64,000 nt of DNA. Source: Lysinibacillus sp. OF-1 (lineage in GTDB: Bacteria > Bacillota > Bacilli > Bacillales_A > Planococcaceae). Positions 45,040-53,872 of the stretch are shown piece after piece; the first letter of the stretch is position 1; the number at the start of each line of letters is the position of its first letter. Below the pieces are notes generated by a model. The model was not told where the DNA came from, did no database searches, and saw nothing but the letters and a program-made list of their open reading frames with translations. Both the position numbers and the translations under genes were made by a program. The DNA lies in assembly GCF_028356935.1 (NCBI RefSeq), contig NZ_CP102798.1:3472001-3536000 (forward strand). The letters are read 5' to 3'.

Positions 45040-46199
45040 TGAAAAAGGCCGTATTCGTTTACTCGCCTGAACAACTCGGATATAAATTTTCAGATACACA
45101 TCCTTTCAATCATAAACGCTTGACGCTAACTATGGATTTATTAAAAAATATCAATGCTCTTGATGATGTGGATATTGTGCCTGCTCGTGTTGCAACGGAA
45201 GAAGAGTTATTGCTTGCACATGATCCAAAATATATAGACATCGTGAAAAGAGCTGGACATGGTGAATTATCGGAAGCACAATGTGAAAGCTATGGTATTG
45301 GCACTGAAGATACACCTATTTTTGCCAATATGCATGAAGCAAGTGCACAGCTCGTTGGTGGAACGTTAACCGCTGTTGATTATGTAATGGAAGGTAAAGC
45401 CGAACATGCCCTCAACCTTGGCGGAGGGCTACATCATGGTTTCCGTGGTCGTGCATCAGGATTTTGTATTTACAATGATAGTACGGTTGCTATTCGTTAC
45501 TTGCAGGAAAAATACAATGCTCGTGTACTTTACGTAGACACAGATGCTCATCATGGAGACGGTGTCCAATGGAGCTTTTATGAGGATCCAAATGTTTGTA
45601 CATTGTCTATTCACGAAACTGGCCGCTATCTCTTTCCAGGAACAGGAAACATCACAGAGCGCGGCAATGGTCAAGGCTATGGAACCTCGTTTAATTTTCC
45701 AATGGATGCTTTCACAGAGGATGAAAGTTTCCTAGATATTTATGAACAGTCCATGCGAGAGGTCTTTGAATTTTTCAAGCCCGATGTTGTGTTAACACAA
45801 AATGGTGCTGATGCCCATTTTTTTGATCCGTTAACACATTTACACGGAACGATGAATATTTATCGTGAAATTCCAAGGCTCGCCCATCAATTAGCACATG
45901 AGTATTGTCAGGGGAAATGGATTGCTGTTGGTGGTGGTGGCTATGATATTTGGCGAGTGGTGCCTCGCGCCTGGTCCATGTTATGGTTGGAAATGACTGA
46001 TCAAGTATGTCCAACAGGATCACTCCCTCAGGCATGGCTTGATCGCTGGCAGCCAGAAGCACCTGTTCCTTTTATACCAACTTGGGAGGACCCAATTCCT
46101 TTATATGAGCCCATTCCTCGAAAAGCTGAAATCGAAGAGAAGAATGCTCAAATGTTAGCCAAAGCGCTACATATTATTCGAAATGAAAAAAGAGATTAA
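45039..46199 (+). CDS. acuC: Zn-dependent protein deacetylase AcuC
   Basis: Class I/II histone-deacetylase-like enzyme that reverses AcsA acetylation. The 386-residue protein has the family motifs in order: NLGGGLHHGFRGRASGFCIYND (His pair, about 128-149), VDTDAHHGDGVQ (metal Asp and His, about 168-179), NGADAHFFDPL (Asp, about 251) and VGGGGYDIWR (Tyr, about 293). Translationally coupled to acuB. A terminator follows 8 bp after the stop. In B. subtilis motPS comes next; here a minisatellite and then ccpA follow. Confidence 0.95.
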   Translation: MKKAVFVYSPEQLGYKFSDTHPFNHKRLTLTMDLLKNINALDDVDIVPARVATEEELLLAHDPKYIDIVKRAGHGELSEAQCESYGIGTEDTPIFANMHEASAQLVGGTLTAVDYVMEGKAEHALNLGGGLHHGFRGRASGFCIYNDSTVAIRYLQEKYNARVLYVDTDAHHGDGVQWSFYEDPNVCTLSIHETGRYLFPGTGNITERGNGQGYGTSFNFPMDAFTEDESFLDIYEQSMREVFEFFKPDVVLTQNGADAHFFDPLTHLHGTMNIYREIPRLAHQLAHEYCQGKWIAVGGGGYDIWRVVPRAWSMLWLEMTDQVCPTGSLPQAWLDRWQPEAPVPFIPTWEDPIPLYEPIPRKAEIEEKNAQMLAKALHIIRNEKRD

Positions 46200-46207
46200 C
46201 TTTTTTT

Positions 46208-46232
46208 GCCTCACGATCAACGTGAGGCTTTT
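46208..46232 (+). terminator. Terminator of acuABC
   Basis: GCCTCACG / CGTGAGGC with a 5-nt loop, then TTTTTC. Confidence 0.9.
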
Positions 46233-46276
46233 TCATTGGAGCGATAATGGCCCGCCGCATTTAATCCATCGCTTCT

Positions 46277-46402
46277 ATAGTTCTATTCTTCATCATTTTG
46301 GAGTTCTATCCACCACTTTTATAGTTTTATCCACTACTTTTAGAATTCTATCCTTCATTTTTATAGTCCTATCCACCACTTTTGCAGTTCTATCCATCCA
46401 TA
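46277..46402. repeat. Minisatellite, six copies of a 21-bp unit
   Basis: Units resemble ATAGTTCTATCCACCACTTT plus one T. Copies start at 46277 (23 bp, diverged), 46300, 46321, 46342, 46363 and 46384 (partial). The core TTCTATCC is kept in nearly all. It fills the space between the acuC and ccpA terminators. The copies differ at several bases, so the array is not recent. Function unknown. Confidence 0.85.
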
Positions 46403-46405
46403 TAA

Positions 46406-46441
46406 AAAAACACGCAAACTCTTCACAAGTTTACGTGTTAC
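46406..46441 (-). terminator. Terminator of ccpA
   Basis: AACACG(C/T)AAACT pairs with AGTTTACGTGTT around about 6 nt; the minus-strand tail is TTTTTTT. Confidence 0.88.
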
Positions 46442-46446
46442 AATCA

Positions 46447-47451
46447 TTATTTACTTTTGACCGATTGTCGATGCTCAATACGGTGGGGTAGAATAACTGC
46501 CTCGTCCTCGACAGGCTCCTTGCTCATTAATTTTGTCAGCAAGCGCATGGCAACTGCTCCAATATCATATAGCGGTAATGCTACACTTGTTAGCTGTGGG
46601 CGTACCATTCGCGCTAGCTTTGAGTTCTCAAAGCTGATGACTTCAATATCCTCTGGAACATTTTTGCCTGCGTCTTGTGCGCCATGAATTAAGCCGATTG
46701 CCAGCTCATCACTGCCTGCAAAATAAGCTGTTGGTGGATGTTCGAGAGCAGATAATATTTCCCAAGCCTCTAAGCCCATGTCATAGCTAGACTCTTCTGC
46801 GGCAATTAATGCCTCATCTATTGGTAAACCAGCATCCTGCAATGCTTTCTTATAGGCTGCTAGCTTGAATTTTCCGTTAATTGTATACGAAAGTGGACCA
46901 GTTACGAAACCAATACGTGTATGTCCATTTTGAATAAGTAATGAAATTGCTTCATAGGCCGCTTGGAAATAATCGATATTCACAGTGGCAATTGTCTGCG
47001 ATTCATCAACCGAGCCAGCTAGCACAATCGGTACTGGAGAATGATCCATCGTTTGTTGCATTTTTTCTGTGACCTCATCACTCATCATAACAATTCCATC
47101 TACTTGTTTTCCAAGCATCGTATCCAATAGCTGTAACTCTTTATCTTCATGTTGATCTGAGTTGGCTAAAATAATATTATAACGATACATCGTGGCAATA
47201 TCCTCTACACCACGAGCCAGCTCCGCATAAACATTGTTTGCAATATCTGGGATAATCACGCCAACTGTTGTTGTTTTCTTACTTGCTAAACCTCGCGCTA
47301 CTGCGTTTGGACGGTATTCTAATCGCTCAATTACTTCTAATACTTTTTTTCGTGTTGCTGGTTTTACATTTTGATTACCATTGACTACACGAGAGACCGT
47401 TGCCATGGAAACATTCGCTTCTCTTGCAACATCATAAATTGTAACAGTCAT
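46447..47451 (-). CDS. ccpA: Catabolite control protein A
   Basis: LacI-family master regulator of carbon catabolite control, which binds cre sites with HPr-Ser-P. The 334-residue protein has the lac-type [25 protein letters not shown] (residues 3-24) and the hinge helix [13 protein letters not shown], followed by the periplasmic-binding-like core. Length and opening match B. subtilis CcpA. AAGGGAGGCACGTACG precedes the ATG. It lies between acuABC and aroA, as in B. subtilis, and has its own terminator. Confidence 0.95.
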   Translation of the reverse strand: MTVTIYDVAREANVSMATVSRVVNGNQNVKPATRKKVLEVIERLEYRPNAVARGLASKKTTTVGVIIPDIANNVYAELARGVEDIATMYRYNIILANSDQHEDKELQLLDTMLGKQVDGIVMMSDEVTEKMQQTMDHSPVPIVLAGSVDESQTIATVNIDYFQAAYEAISLLIQNGHTRIGFVTGPLSYTINGKFKLAAYKKALQDAGLPIDEALIAAEESSYDMGLEAWEILSALEHPPTAYFAGSDELAIGLIHGAQDAGKNVPEDIEVISFENSKLARMVRPQLTSVALPLYDIGAVAMRLLTKLMSKEPVEDEAVILPHRIEHRQSVKSK

Positions 47452-47581
47452 CGTACGTGCCTCCCTTTTTTCCTATTATAGCCTTATCATACGATAATTT
47501 TCATATTATTTTCAAGAAGAACTACGTAAAAACCAAGTACTAATAGTCCTATTCTAGACATTATTTTGTCACGATATAACA

Positions 47582-47615
47582 AACACCGCCTGCCGAAGTA
47601 AGCAAGCGGTGTTCG
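47582..47615 (-). terminator. Terminator of aroA
   Basis: AACACCGC / GCGGTGTT stem around about 16 nt. The minus-strand tail is only TTATAT, so efficiency is uncertain. Confidence 0.6.
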
Positions 47616-47625
47616 CTGTTAACAA

Positions 47626-48711
47626 TTAAGCATGAATTTCATGATTCTTCATGAATTTTTGTAGTGTTTCATAGAATGCGTCAAATGTTGGAATGTCCAT
47701 TTGTTGTTGTGAATCAGACAATGCTACAGATGGATCTGGATGCACTTCTGCCATAACGCCATCAGCGCCAATTGCGATGGCTGCTTTAGCACATGGTAAT
47801 AATAAATCACGACGACCTGTTGAATGCGTTACATCTACGAATACTGGCAAATGCGTTTCTTGTTTTAAAATTGGTACAGCTGAAATATCTAATGTATTAC
47901 GTGTTGCTTTTTCATAAGTACGAATACCACGCTCACAAAGGATAATGTTTTCATTGCCTTTAGACATAATATACTCAGCAGCATGAATGAACTCATCAAT
48001 TGTAGCAGCTAAGCCTCGTTTTAATAGGACAGGTTTATTTGTTGCACCTGCTGCCTTTAATAATTCAAAGTTTTGCATATTACGTGCACCAATTTGGATA
48101 ACATCTATATAGTCTAATGCTTCCTCTAAATGACCTGGTGTTACGATTTCTGTAATCACACCTAAACCATATTCCTCTGACACACGTTTTAAAATTTTAA
48201 GTCCTTCTAGCCCAAGACCTTGGAAGTCATATGGAGAAGTACGTGGTTTATAAGCACCACCGCGAATTAACTTTTCGCCTTTTGCTTTAATAGAAGCGGC
48301 AACAGCTGCTACTTGCTCATACGACTCAACTGCACAAGGACCAAATACGAAAGATGGCTTCCCTTGTCCAATTAATTCACCATTGATATTAACAACTGTA
48401 TCTTCGGATTTCTTTTTACGAGATACAAGCAATTCCTTCTTCTTATCAGCTTCTAATTGTTTTAAAGCTGTTTTAAAGATTTGCTTAAATATATAATCAA
48501 CCGTCATTTGGTTTAATGGTCCTTGATTGTGTTCTTTAATAAGATCGAGCATGTGTCTTTCACGTAGTGGATCATAGCGATTCACACCTTGCTTTTCTTT
48601 AATCTTACCGATTTCATCAACTACAGCTGCACGTTCGTTAATTAGACGAAGAATTTCTAAGTTTAAACCGTCAATTTGACTACGTAAGCTTTCTAAATCT
48701 TTTTGGCTCAT
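47626..48711 (-). CDS. aroA: Bifunctional chorismate mutase / DAHP synthase
   Basis: First enzyme of the shikimate pathway, fused to chorismate mutase, which acts as its feedback sensor in Bacillus. The 361-residue protein has an N-terminal AroQ domain (about 1-88, [30 protein letters not shown]) and a type I-beta DAHP synthase TIM barrel, with [39 protein letters not shown] and [14 protein letters not shown]. The ribosome region GAGGAGAGGAG is 9 nt or more upstream of the ATG. It neighbours ccpA, as in B. subtilis. Confidence 0.96.
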   Translation of the reverse strand: MSQKDLESLRSQIDGLNLEILRLINERAAVVDEIGKIKEKQGVNRYDPLRERHMLDLIKEHNQGPLNQMTVDYIFKQIFKTALKQLEADKKKELLVSRKKKSEDTVVNINGELIGQGKPSFVFGPCAVESYEQVAAVAASIKAKGEKLIRGGAYKPRTSPYDFQGLGLEGLKILKRVSEEYGLGVITEIVTPGHLEEALDYIDVIQIGARNMQNFELLKAAGATNKPVLLKRGLAATIDEFIHAAEYIMSKGNENIILCERGIRTYEKATRNTLDISAVPILKQETHLPVFVDVTHSTGRRDLLLPCAKAAIAIGADGVMAEVHPDPSVALSDSQQQMDIPTFDAFYETLQKFMKNHEIHA

Positions 48712-48885
48712 GCTTACTTGCTCCTCTCCTCATGACAGACACTTTCAGAACTCTGAAATGTATGTTACATTTTTAGATAATAGCATTATTATAATCAATG
48801 TTGTTCAGAATGTCACGCATTTTTAATTTAGCGCTTCAACTCGCTAAATTATTTTTCAAGTATGACGCGAAAGGAAGCGATTACA

Positions 48886-51039
48886 TTGAGTTCTAAATTA
48901 TTCGCACTTGATATTGGTACACGCTCAGTGGTCGGGATTATTCTACAAGAAGAAAATGACCATTTTCATGTGGAAGATATTTTAGTGAAAGAGCATAAAG
49001 AACGTGCCATGGTAGATGGTCAAATACATAATGTCATGTATGTGGCAGATTTAATAAATGAAATAAAACGTGAACTCGAAGAAAAACATGGTCCTCTTAC
49101 AAAGGTAAGTGTGGCTGCCGCAGGTCGATCTTTGAAAACTGAACAAGCTAGTGTGATCATTAATATACGTAATCGGCCTATTTTTACTGAAGAAGATATT
49201 AGTCGCTTGGAACTTCAGGCCGTTCAACAAGCACAGCAACAACTTTTACAACAAAAGGAGGATGCAAAGATTAGCCACTATTATTGTGTAGGCTATTCAG
49301 TCCTCTATTATCGCTTGGATGGCGAGGAAATCGGCAGTCTGCTCGATCAACAAGGTGATGAAGCACAAATTGAAGTGATTGCCACTTTCCTACCTCGCGT
49401 TGTTGTGGAATCACTTATTGCTGCTCTTAAACGGGCAGATTTAGAAATGGAAGCACTGACATTAGAACCTATTGCTGCCATTAATGTGCTCATTCCGCCA
49501 ACGATGCGTCGCTTAAATGTGGCACTTGTTGATATAGGGGCAGGAACATCTGATATCGCGATCACTGATAAAAGTACAGTTGTGGCCTATGGTATGGTGC
49601 CAACAGCTGGCGACGAAATTACAGAAGCATTAAGCGACCACTATTTACTAGACTTCCCTGTAGCAGAAGAGGCAAAACGTCAGCTCCAAACAGCAGAAGA
49701 AATATTAATTCAAGATATCCTAGGATTTGATCAGTTTTATCCAAAGGATGAGGTGTTATTAGCAATTGAGCCTGCAGTGAAGCAACTGGCAAAGTCTATT
49801 GGTGAAGAAATCTTACGACTCAATAATCGTGTCGCACCGAAAGCCGTTATGTTAGTTGGTGGTGGTAGCTTAACACCCAATCTGACTACAGAACTTGGAC
49901 AAGTCCTTGACTTACCAGCAAATCGTATCGCTGTTCGAGGTATTGATGCTATTCAAAACCTTACAAAGGAAGAACATATAAAAGCATCACCTGAGTTAGT
50001 CACGCCGATTGGAATTGCGATTGCTGCTAAAAAAATGCCGATTCAATATATGAGTTTAACGGTTAATAATCAAGTGGTTCGCCTTTTTGAATTAAAGGAA
50101 ATGACTGTGGCGGATGCTTTTTTAGCGGCAAATATACGAGCAAAGCAATTATATGGAAAACCTGGACTTGGGCTATCTGTCAGTGTCAATGGACAAGATA
50201 TTTTTATCCCAGGTGGTCATGGGCAACCAGCAGAAATATTGGTCAATGGCCAACAGGCATCTACCAAAACATTGATTAAATCGGGTGATGCTATTCAGCT
50301 AATTGAAGGGCAAGATGGCCAAACTGCAACAGCTACAGTGAGAGATCTTGTTGATGATGCAGCGATAAAAACAATTACAATACAACAAACCAAATATGTG
50401 ATTGAGCCAAAAATTACTGTCAATCAATCACCTGCATCACTTGATACAATTTTAAATGATCGTGATAGAGTAGTTTTTGATATAGCTGATACAATTGAAG
50501 ATGTATTTAAAGTCACGAACAACTGGAATTTAGTCAAACAATTTGAATCCTATTCTATTCAAGTGGACAGTCAACCTTTGTATTTACCAGAATTCTCTTC
50601 ACAGCTAATGATTAATGGAAAAATAGCTAAAATGAGCTATGCGGTTCAAGATGGCGATATCATTAGCTTTCACCAACCATCTTTACCAACCGTACAACGT
50701 ATAGCAGACCAAATGAACCTTTTGCTAGAGGATAAAATCATTATTCATTTCCAACAGGAAGTTTTAGAACTTAAGAAAACAGCAAATGAGGCGCTCGTCA
50801 ATCAAAACGTTGTATCACCACTGTCCACTGTGCCGAATGGAGCAACTATCGAATTTAGAGAAAAGGATCGCAGTCGTTGGATTTATCAGGATGTATTCCG
50901 TTTCTCTAATTGGCAGTTACCAGGTACATTTAAAGGGAATTTCACGATTTTAAGAAATGGTCAACCAGCAAGCTTTGATACAGAAATATTTGGTGGTGAT
51001 CAACTAGAAATACTATTAGAAGCTTCACCCATCACTTAA
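48886..51039 (+). CDS. Large FtsA/PilM-like actin-fold protein
   Basis: A 717-residue protein. The first 390 or so residues are an actin-like ATPase of the FtsA/PilM type: FALDIGTRSVVGI (phosphate 1), SHS2-like insert, ALVDIGAGTSDIAI (phosphate 2, about 214-227) and VMLVGGGSLTPNL (adenosine, about 322-334). No FtsA C-terminal membrane helix is seen. The second half holds about three related blocks, each with a VNGQ-like turn and a GDxIxL ending, resembling beta-grasp repeats. It starts at TTG 48886 behind AAAGGAAGCG; the ATG at 48862 precedes that site. Monocistronic. Relatives in Bacillaceae are annotated as cell-division FtsA-like; function unknown. Confidence 0.82.
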   Translation: MSSKLFALDIGTRSVVGIILQEENDHFHVEDILVKEHKERAMVDGQIHNVMYVADLINEIKRELEEKHGPLTKVSVAAAGRSLKTEQASVIINIRNRPIFTEEDISRLELQAVQQAQQQLLQQKEDAKISHYYCVGYSVLYYRLDGEEIGSLLDQQGDEAQIEVIATFLPRVVVESLIAALKRADLEMEALTLEPIAAINVLIPPTMRRLNVALVDIGAGTSDIAITDKSTVVAYGMVPTAGDEITEALSDHYLLDFPVAEEAKRQLQTAEEILIQDILGFDQFYPKDEVLLAIEPAVKQLAKSIGEEILRLNNRVAPKAVMLVGGGSLTPNLTTELGQVLDLPANRIAVRGIDAIQNLTKEEHIKASPELVTPIGIAIAAKKMPIQYMSLTVNNQVVRLFELKEMTVADAFLAANIRAKQLYGKPGLGLSVSVNGQDIFIPGGHGQPAEILVNGQQASTKTLIKSGDAIQLIEGQDGQTATATVRDLVDDAAIKTITIQQTKYVIEPKITVNQSPASLDTILNDRDRVVFDIADTIEDVFKVTNNWNLVKQFESYSIQVDSQPLYLPEFSSQLMINGKIAKMSYAVQDGDIISFHQPSLPTVQRIADQMNLLLEDKIIIHFQQEVLELKKTANEALVNQNVVSPLSTVPNGATIEFREKDRSRWIYQDVFRFSNWQLPGTFKGNFTILRNGQPASFDTEIFGGDQLEILLEASPIT

Positions 51040-51083
51040 AAAAGGGATACGTTACATCATTATCATGTAACGTATCCCTTTTT
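51037..51083. terminator. Bidirectional terminator after the FtsA-like gene
   Basis: A perfect stem of at least 17 bp (AAAAGGGATACGTTACA / TGTAACGTATCCCTTTT) with a 9-nt loop and T-runs on both sides. It also ends ytxH. Confidence 0.94.
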
Positions 51084-51091
51084 ATTATGCA

Positions 51092-51583
51092 TTATGCGCG
51101 TACTTCTTCATTTGTCTCTTCTGTTTGTTCCTTTATTTCTTGAGCTTTAGGTTCCTCACTAGGAATAAATTCCTCTAGCGGTTCTTCACCCTCAAAGGAA
51201 ACCGTACCATCATCAAAAACAGCTGGTGCTTTTGCCGTTTTCAATGTTTTTACTTTTTCCACTAATTGTGTAGATTGTTCTTGAAGTTGTTTAGAAAGTT
51301 GAACCGTTTTATCTTTTGCAGTTGTCGAGAAGTCTGCACTCTTATCTTTTAACTGAACAGCTTGTACCGCCACATCACTACGTAAATCTTTTCCTGATTT
51401 TGGGGCTAACAGTAGACCTGCCGCAGCACCTACGATTCCTCCGACTAATGCGCCAATCACAAAATCTTTCATGTTTACACGCTCCTCTTCATAAATCGAG
51501 TCTTGTGAATGATAAAGCTGAGGTAAAGAACTTTCAAGCTGTTGTTCCTTTACTTCGTTAAAATTTGGCTTTTGAGTTGTCAT
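51092..51583 (-). CDS. ytxH: YtxH-family general stress protein
   Basis: A YtxH-family protein with the hallmark Gly/Ala-rich segment DFVIGALVGGIVGAAAGLLLAPKSGK, a short membrane-inserting region, then an amphipathic Lys/Gln helix and an acidic tail. Two starts are in frame with good ribosome sites: ATG 51583 (GGGGAGGAATT; 163 residues, with a 37-residue acidic leader) and ATG 51472 (GAGGAGCG; 126 residues, the usual YtxH length). I list the longer. In B. subtilis ytxGHJ is a sigma-B/sigma-H stress operon; here ytxJ is absent. The exact function is unknown. Confidence 0.85.
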   Translation of the reverse strand: MTTQKPNFNEVKEQQLESSLPQLYHSQDSIYEEERVNMKDFVIGALVGGIVGAAAGLLLAPKSGKDLRSDVAVQAVQLKDKSADFSTTAKDKTVQLSKQLQEQSTQLVEKVKTLKTAKAPAVFDDGTVSFEGEEPLEEFIPSEEPKAQEIKEQTEETNEEVRA

Positions 51584-51679
51584 ACAACAATTCCTCCCCA
51601 TCTTATTATCAAATTTGTCTAGACTGGTTGTCCATCTACTTTCACAGATGCATCTACAACTTATGTCTAAGACTTTATT

Positions 51680-51713
51680 TTTATTCAGTCAGCATGTAAT
51701 ACTCACTGAATAA
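51680..51713 (-). other. Hairpin between ytxG and ytxH
   Basis: TTATTCAGT / ACTGAATAA, 9 bp, loop 16 nt, directly after the ytxG stop. No T-run follows, so it may be a processing or partial termination site that lowers ytxH expression. Confidence 0.4.
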
Positions 51714-51716
51714 TTA

Positions 51717-52220
51717 TCATTTTTTACGACCCCATTTTCTTTTTGGCTTTTCTTCTACCTGTACCGTTTCAAATGCATAGGCATCCTCAGAAACTGACTC
51801 TTGCTCAATGATTTTGCGTTTTTTCCACTTATCCGCAATACCCATCGCCACATTACTCCATTGTACAACCTGTGCAATTTTTTCTTCGTTTTGTTCTACG
51901 CTTTTAGAAACAGAAGAAGTGATTTGCTGTACAGAATTATTTAAACCATTAACGGAATCACCAATACCTTTAACAGCTTGAACAACTGAATTTAATTGTT
52001 CCGATTTATGTTGAATATCATCTGCTAAGCTATTTGTTTTTGTTAATAAGGACGTTGTTTCACGCGTAATGCCTTCCATTTGTCCTTCAATCCCAGATAA
52101 TGTCCCAGCTAAACTGTTTAAAATGGACTTGAGCGAAAATAATGTCATACCAACGCTCACACATAAAATTAAAAATCCGATTGCAGCAATAATGGCTGCA
52201 ATATACAAAATCACTTCCAT
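51717..52220 (-). CDS. ytxG: DUF948 general stress protein YtxG
   Basis: A 167-residue membrane-anchored protein with one N-terminal TM helix (about residues 3-25, ILYIAAIIAAIGFLILCVSVG). A long coiled-coil-prone region rich in Ser, Asn and Gln follows, of the type found in DUF948 and methyl-accepting proteins, then a basic tail KPKRKWGRKK. I start it at 52220 behind CAGGAGGTTATCTT, removing 26 residues of the longer frame. It precedes ytxH by 133 bp. A sigma-B-like promoter lies 40-65 bp upstream. Confidence 0.88.
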   Translation of the reverse strand: MEVILYIAAIIAAIGFLILCVSVGMTLFSLKSILNSLAGTLSGIEGQMEGITRETTSLLTKTNSLADDIQHKSEQLNSVVQAVKGIGDSVNGLNNSVQQITSSVSKSVEQNEEKIAQVVQWSNVAMGIADKWKKRKIIEQESVSEDAYAFETVQVEEKPKRKWGRKK

Positions 52221-52258
52221 AAGATAACCTCCTGCTAGTAAATTGTCTTTACTATTAC

Positions 52259-52283
52259 TTTCCCTATCTTCGACAAAAAAAAC
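52259..52283 (-). promoter_or_regulatory. Sigma-B-like promoter of ytxG
   Basis: On the minus strand GTTTTT, a 13-bp spacer and GGGAAA. The -10 fits GGGWAW and the spacer fits sigma-B (12-14). In B. subtilis this operon is sigma-B dependent, which supports the call. Confidence 0.6.
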
Positions 52284-52291
52284 GGAATTCC

Positions 52292-52307
52292 TTCTCAAAT
52301 TTGAGAA
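52292..52307. repeat. 16-bp perfect palindrome upstream of ytxG
   Basis: TTCTCAAATTTGAGAA, 9 bp upstream of the sigma-B-like -35 and touching the T-run of the murC terminator. It is a possible operator site. Confidence 0.5.
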
Positions 52308-52340
52308 AAAACAGCTTAACCCCTACGGACTAAGCTGTTT
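52306..52340 (-). terminator. Terminator of murC, overlapping its stop codon
   Basis: AACAGCTTA (which includes the TAG stop) pairs with TAAGCTGTT around about 11 nt and runs into TTTTTTC on the minus strand. Confidence 0.85.
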
Positions 52341-53643
52341 CATTGTTTGTAAGCACGTCTTCAAAAGCATCTTGGAACTTGTGAACATCACCAGCGCCCA
52401 TAAATAAAAATACTGCGCCTTTATGTTTTGTTAATATATCAATTCCTTCAGTGGTAATCACTGCACTGCCTTCGATAAGAGACGCTAAATCATGAATAGA
52501 TAGTGCACCTTGCGTTTCTCTTGCAGAGCCAAATATATCACATAAATAGGCTGTATCTGCAAGGCTCAAACTATCCGCAAAATCTTGTAAAAAAGCTTGG
52601 GTACGTGTAAATGTATGTGGTTGGAAAATAGCAACTAGCTCACGTTCAGGGAACTTTTGTCGTGCCGATTGAATTGTTGCACGAATTTCCGTTGGATGGT
52701 GTGCATAGTCGTCTATTAAAACAGTATCCCCTATATCGGTTTCAGTAAAACGTCTCTTAACACCTTTATATGTGTGTAGACGCTCCTGAATAATATCAGG
52801 TGAAATGCCTTCATATTCGCATAGCGTAATGACAGCCAATGTATTTAAAACAGCATGATCCCCAAATAACGGGATAAAGAAAGTACTATAAAATTCATTG
52901 CGAACAAATACATCAAATTTTGTACCTTTAGTTGTTTTTTCTACATTACGCGCTTCGAAGTCATTTTCAGCACCAAATCCATAATAGACAACTGGTACTT
53001 TTGCTTGAATACGCTGAAGCTGTTCATCATCACCACATGCGATGATCGCTTTTTTCACTTGTAACGCTAATGATTGAAATGCAGAATATACATCCTCTAT
53101 GTTGGCAAAGTAGTCTGGATGATCAAAATCGATATTAGTCATCACAGCATAATCTGGATTGTAGGCTAAGAAGTGACGGCGATATTCACATGCTTCCATC
53201 ACAAAGAAATCAGCATTTTCATGCCCTGCACCTGTACCATCACCAATTAAATAAGATGTTGGCTTATAACCGCCTACAACATGTGCCATCAAGCCTGTTG
53301 TAGATGTTTTACCATGCGCACCTGTGATTGCAATGGATGTATAGTTGCCAATATATTCACCTAAAAATTTATGGTAACGAATGATTTCTACACCGATTTC
53401 TTGGGCACGTACTAATTCAGGATGATCATCTGGAAACGCATTTCCTGCAATTACTGTCATGCCTTCTTTAATATTATCTGCATTAAATGTAAAAATTGGA
53501 ATATTACGTTCACGTAACGGCTGCTCCGTGAAGAAATATTTATCGACATCTGAGCCCTGTACTTGTTCACCAGCATCAAATAAGATTTGTGCAAGCGAAC
53601 TCATGCCAGAACCTTTAATGCCTGTGAAATGAAAAACTGTCAT
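52330..53643 (-). CDS. murC: UDP-N-acetylmuramate-L-alanine ligase
   Basis: Adds L-Ala to UDP-MurNAc, the first amino acid of the peptidoglycan stem. The 437-residue Mur ligase opens [19 protein letters not shown], has the ATP loop [15 protein letters not shown] (about 107-121) and [14 protein letters not shown] (about 290-303). CGGGGGGTTTAATTA precedes the ATG. It lies downstream of sftA and upstream of ytxG, as in B. subtilis. Its stop codon is inside its terminator stem. A 14-bp palindrome lies in the upstream region. Confidence 0.97.
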   Translation of the reverse strand: MTVFHFTGIKGSGMSSLAQILFDAGEQVQGSDVDKYFFTEQPLRERNIPIFTFNADNIKEGMTVIAGNAFPDDHPELVRAQEIGVEIIRYHKFLGEYIGNYTSIAITGAHGKTSTTGLMAHVVGGYKPTSYLIGDGTGAGHENADFFVMEACEYRRHFLAYNPDYAVMTNIDFDHPDYFANIEDVYSAFQSLALQVKKAIIACGDDEQLQRIQAKVPVVYYGFGAENDFEARNVEKTTKGTKFDVFVRNEFYSTFFIPLFGDHAVLNTLAVITLCEYEGISPDIIQERLHTYKGVKRRFTETDIGDTVLIDDYAHHPTEIRATIQSARQKFPERELVAIFQPHTFTRTQAFLQDFADSLSLADTAYLCDIFGSARETQGALSIHDLASLIEGSAVITTEGIDILTKHKGAVFLFMGAGDVHKFQDAFEDVLTNNETA

Positions 53644-53717
53644 TAATTAAACCCCCCGGGAATTTCAATATCCCATCTATCATCTATTAGGTGTAACGTA
53701 TTATTTCACGAATCGTT

Positions 53718-53731
53718 AGGTATTAATACCT
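53718..53731. repeat. 14-bp perfect palindrome upstream of murC
   Basis: AGGTATTAATACCT, about 75 bp before the murC ATG. It may be a regulator site or coincidence. Confidence 0.45.
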
Positions 53732-53872
53732 TCACAAGTGTTAAAAAATACGTACTATTCAACACATCCTGTCTATTATAGCACTTTTTATGCATAAGGA
53801 TAGATGTGTAACTTTTCTAAAAAAACTAAAATCGACGTAAATTAGATAATCTAGACGAAAACAATGCAATTC

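Noticed and set aside
46277-46402. Possible CRISPR array
   Set aside because: The units are directly adjacent 21-mers with no unique spacers and no cas genes nearby, so it is a minisatellite.
46183-46491. Open frame across the minisatellite, 102 codons
   Set aside because: It starts inside acuC, has no ribosome site, crosses two terminators and encodes only the translated 21-bp repeat.
53842-53854. Near copy (12 of 13) of the MarR palindrome between sftA and murC
   Set aside because: The last base differs, there is no promoter placed around it, and such AT-rich 12-mers can occur by chance; weak evidence for regulation of murC by MarR.
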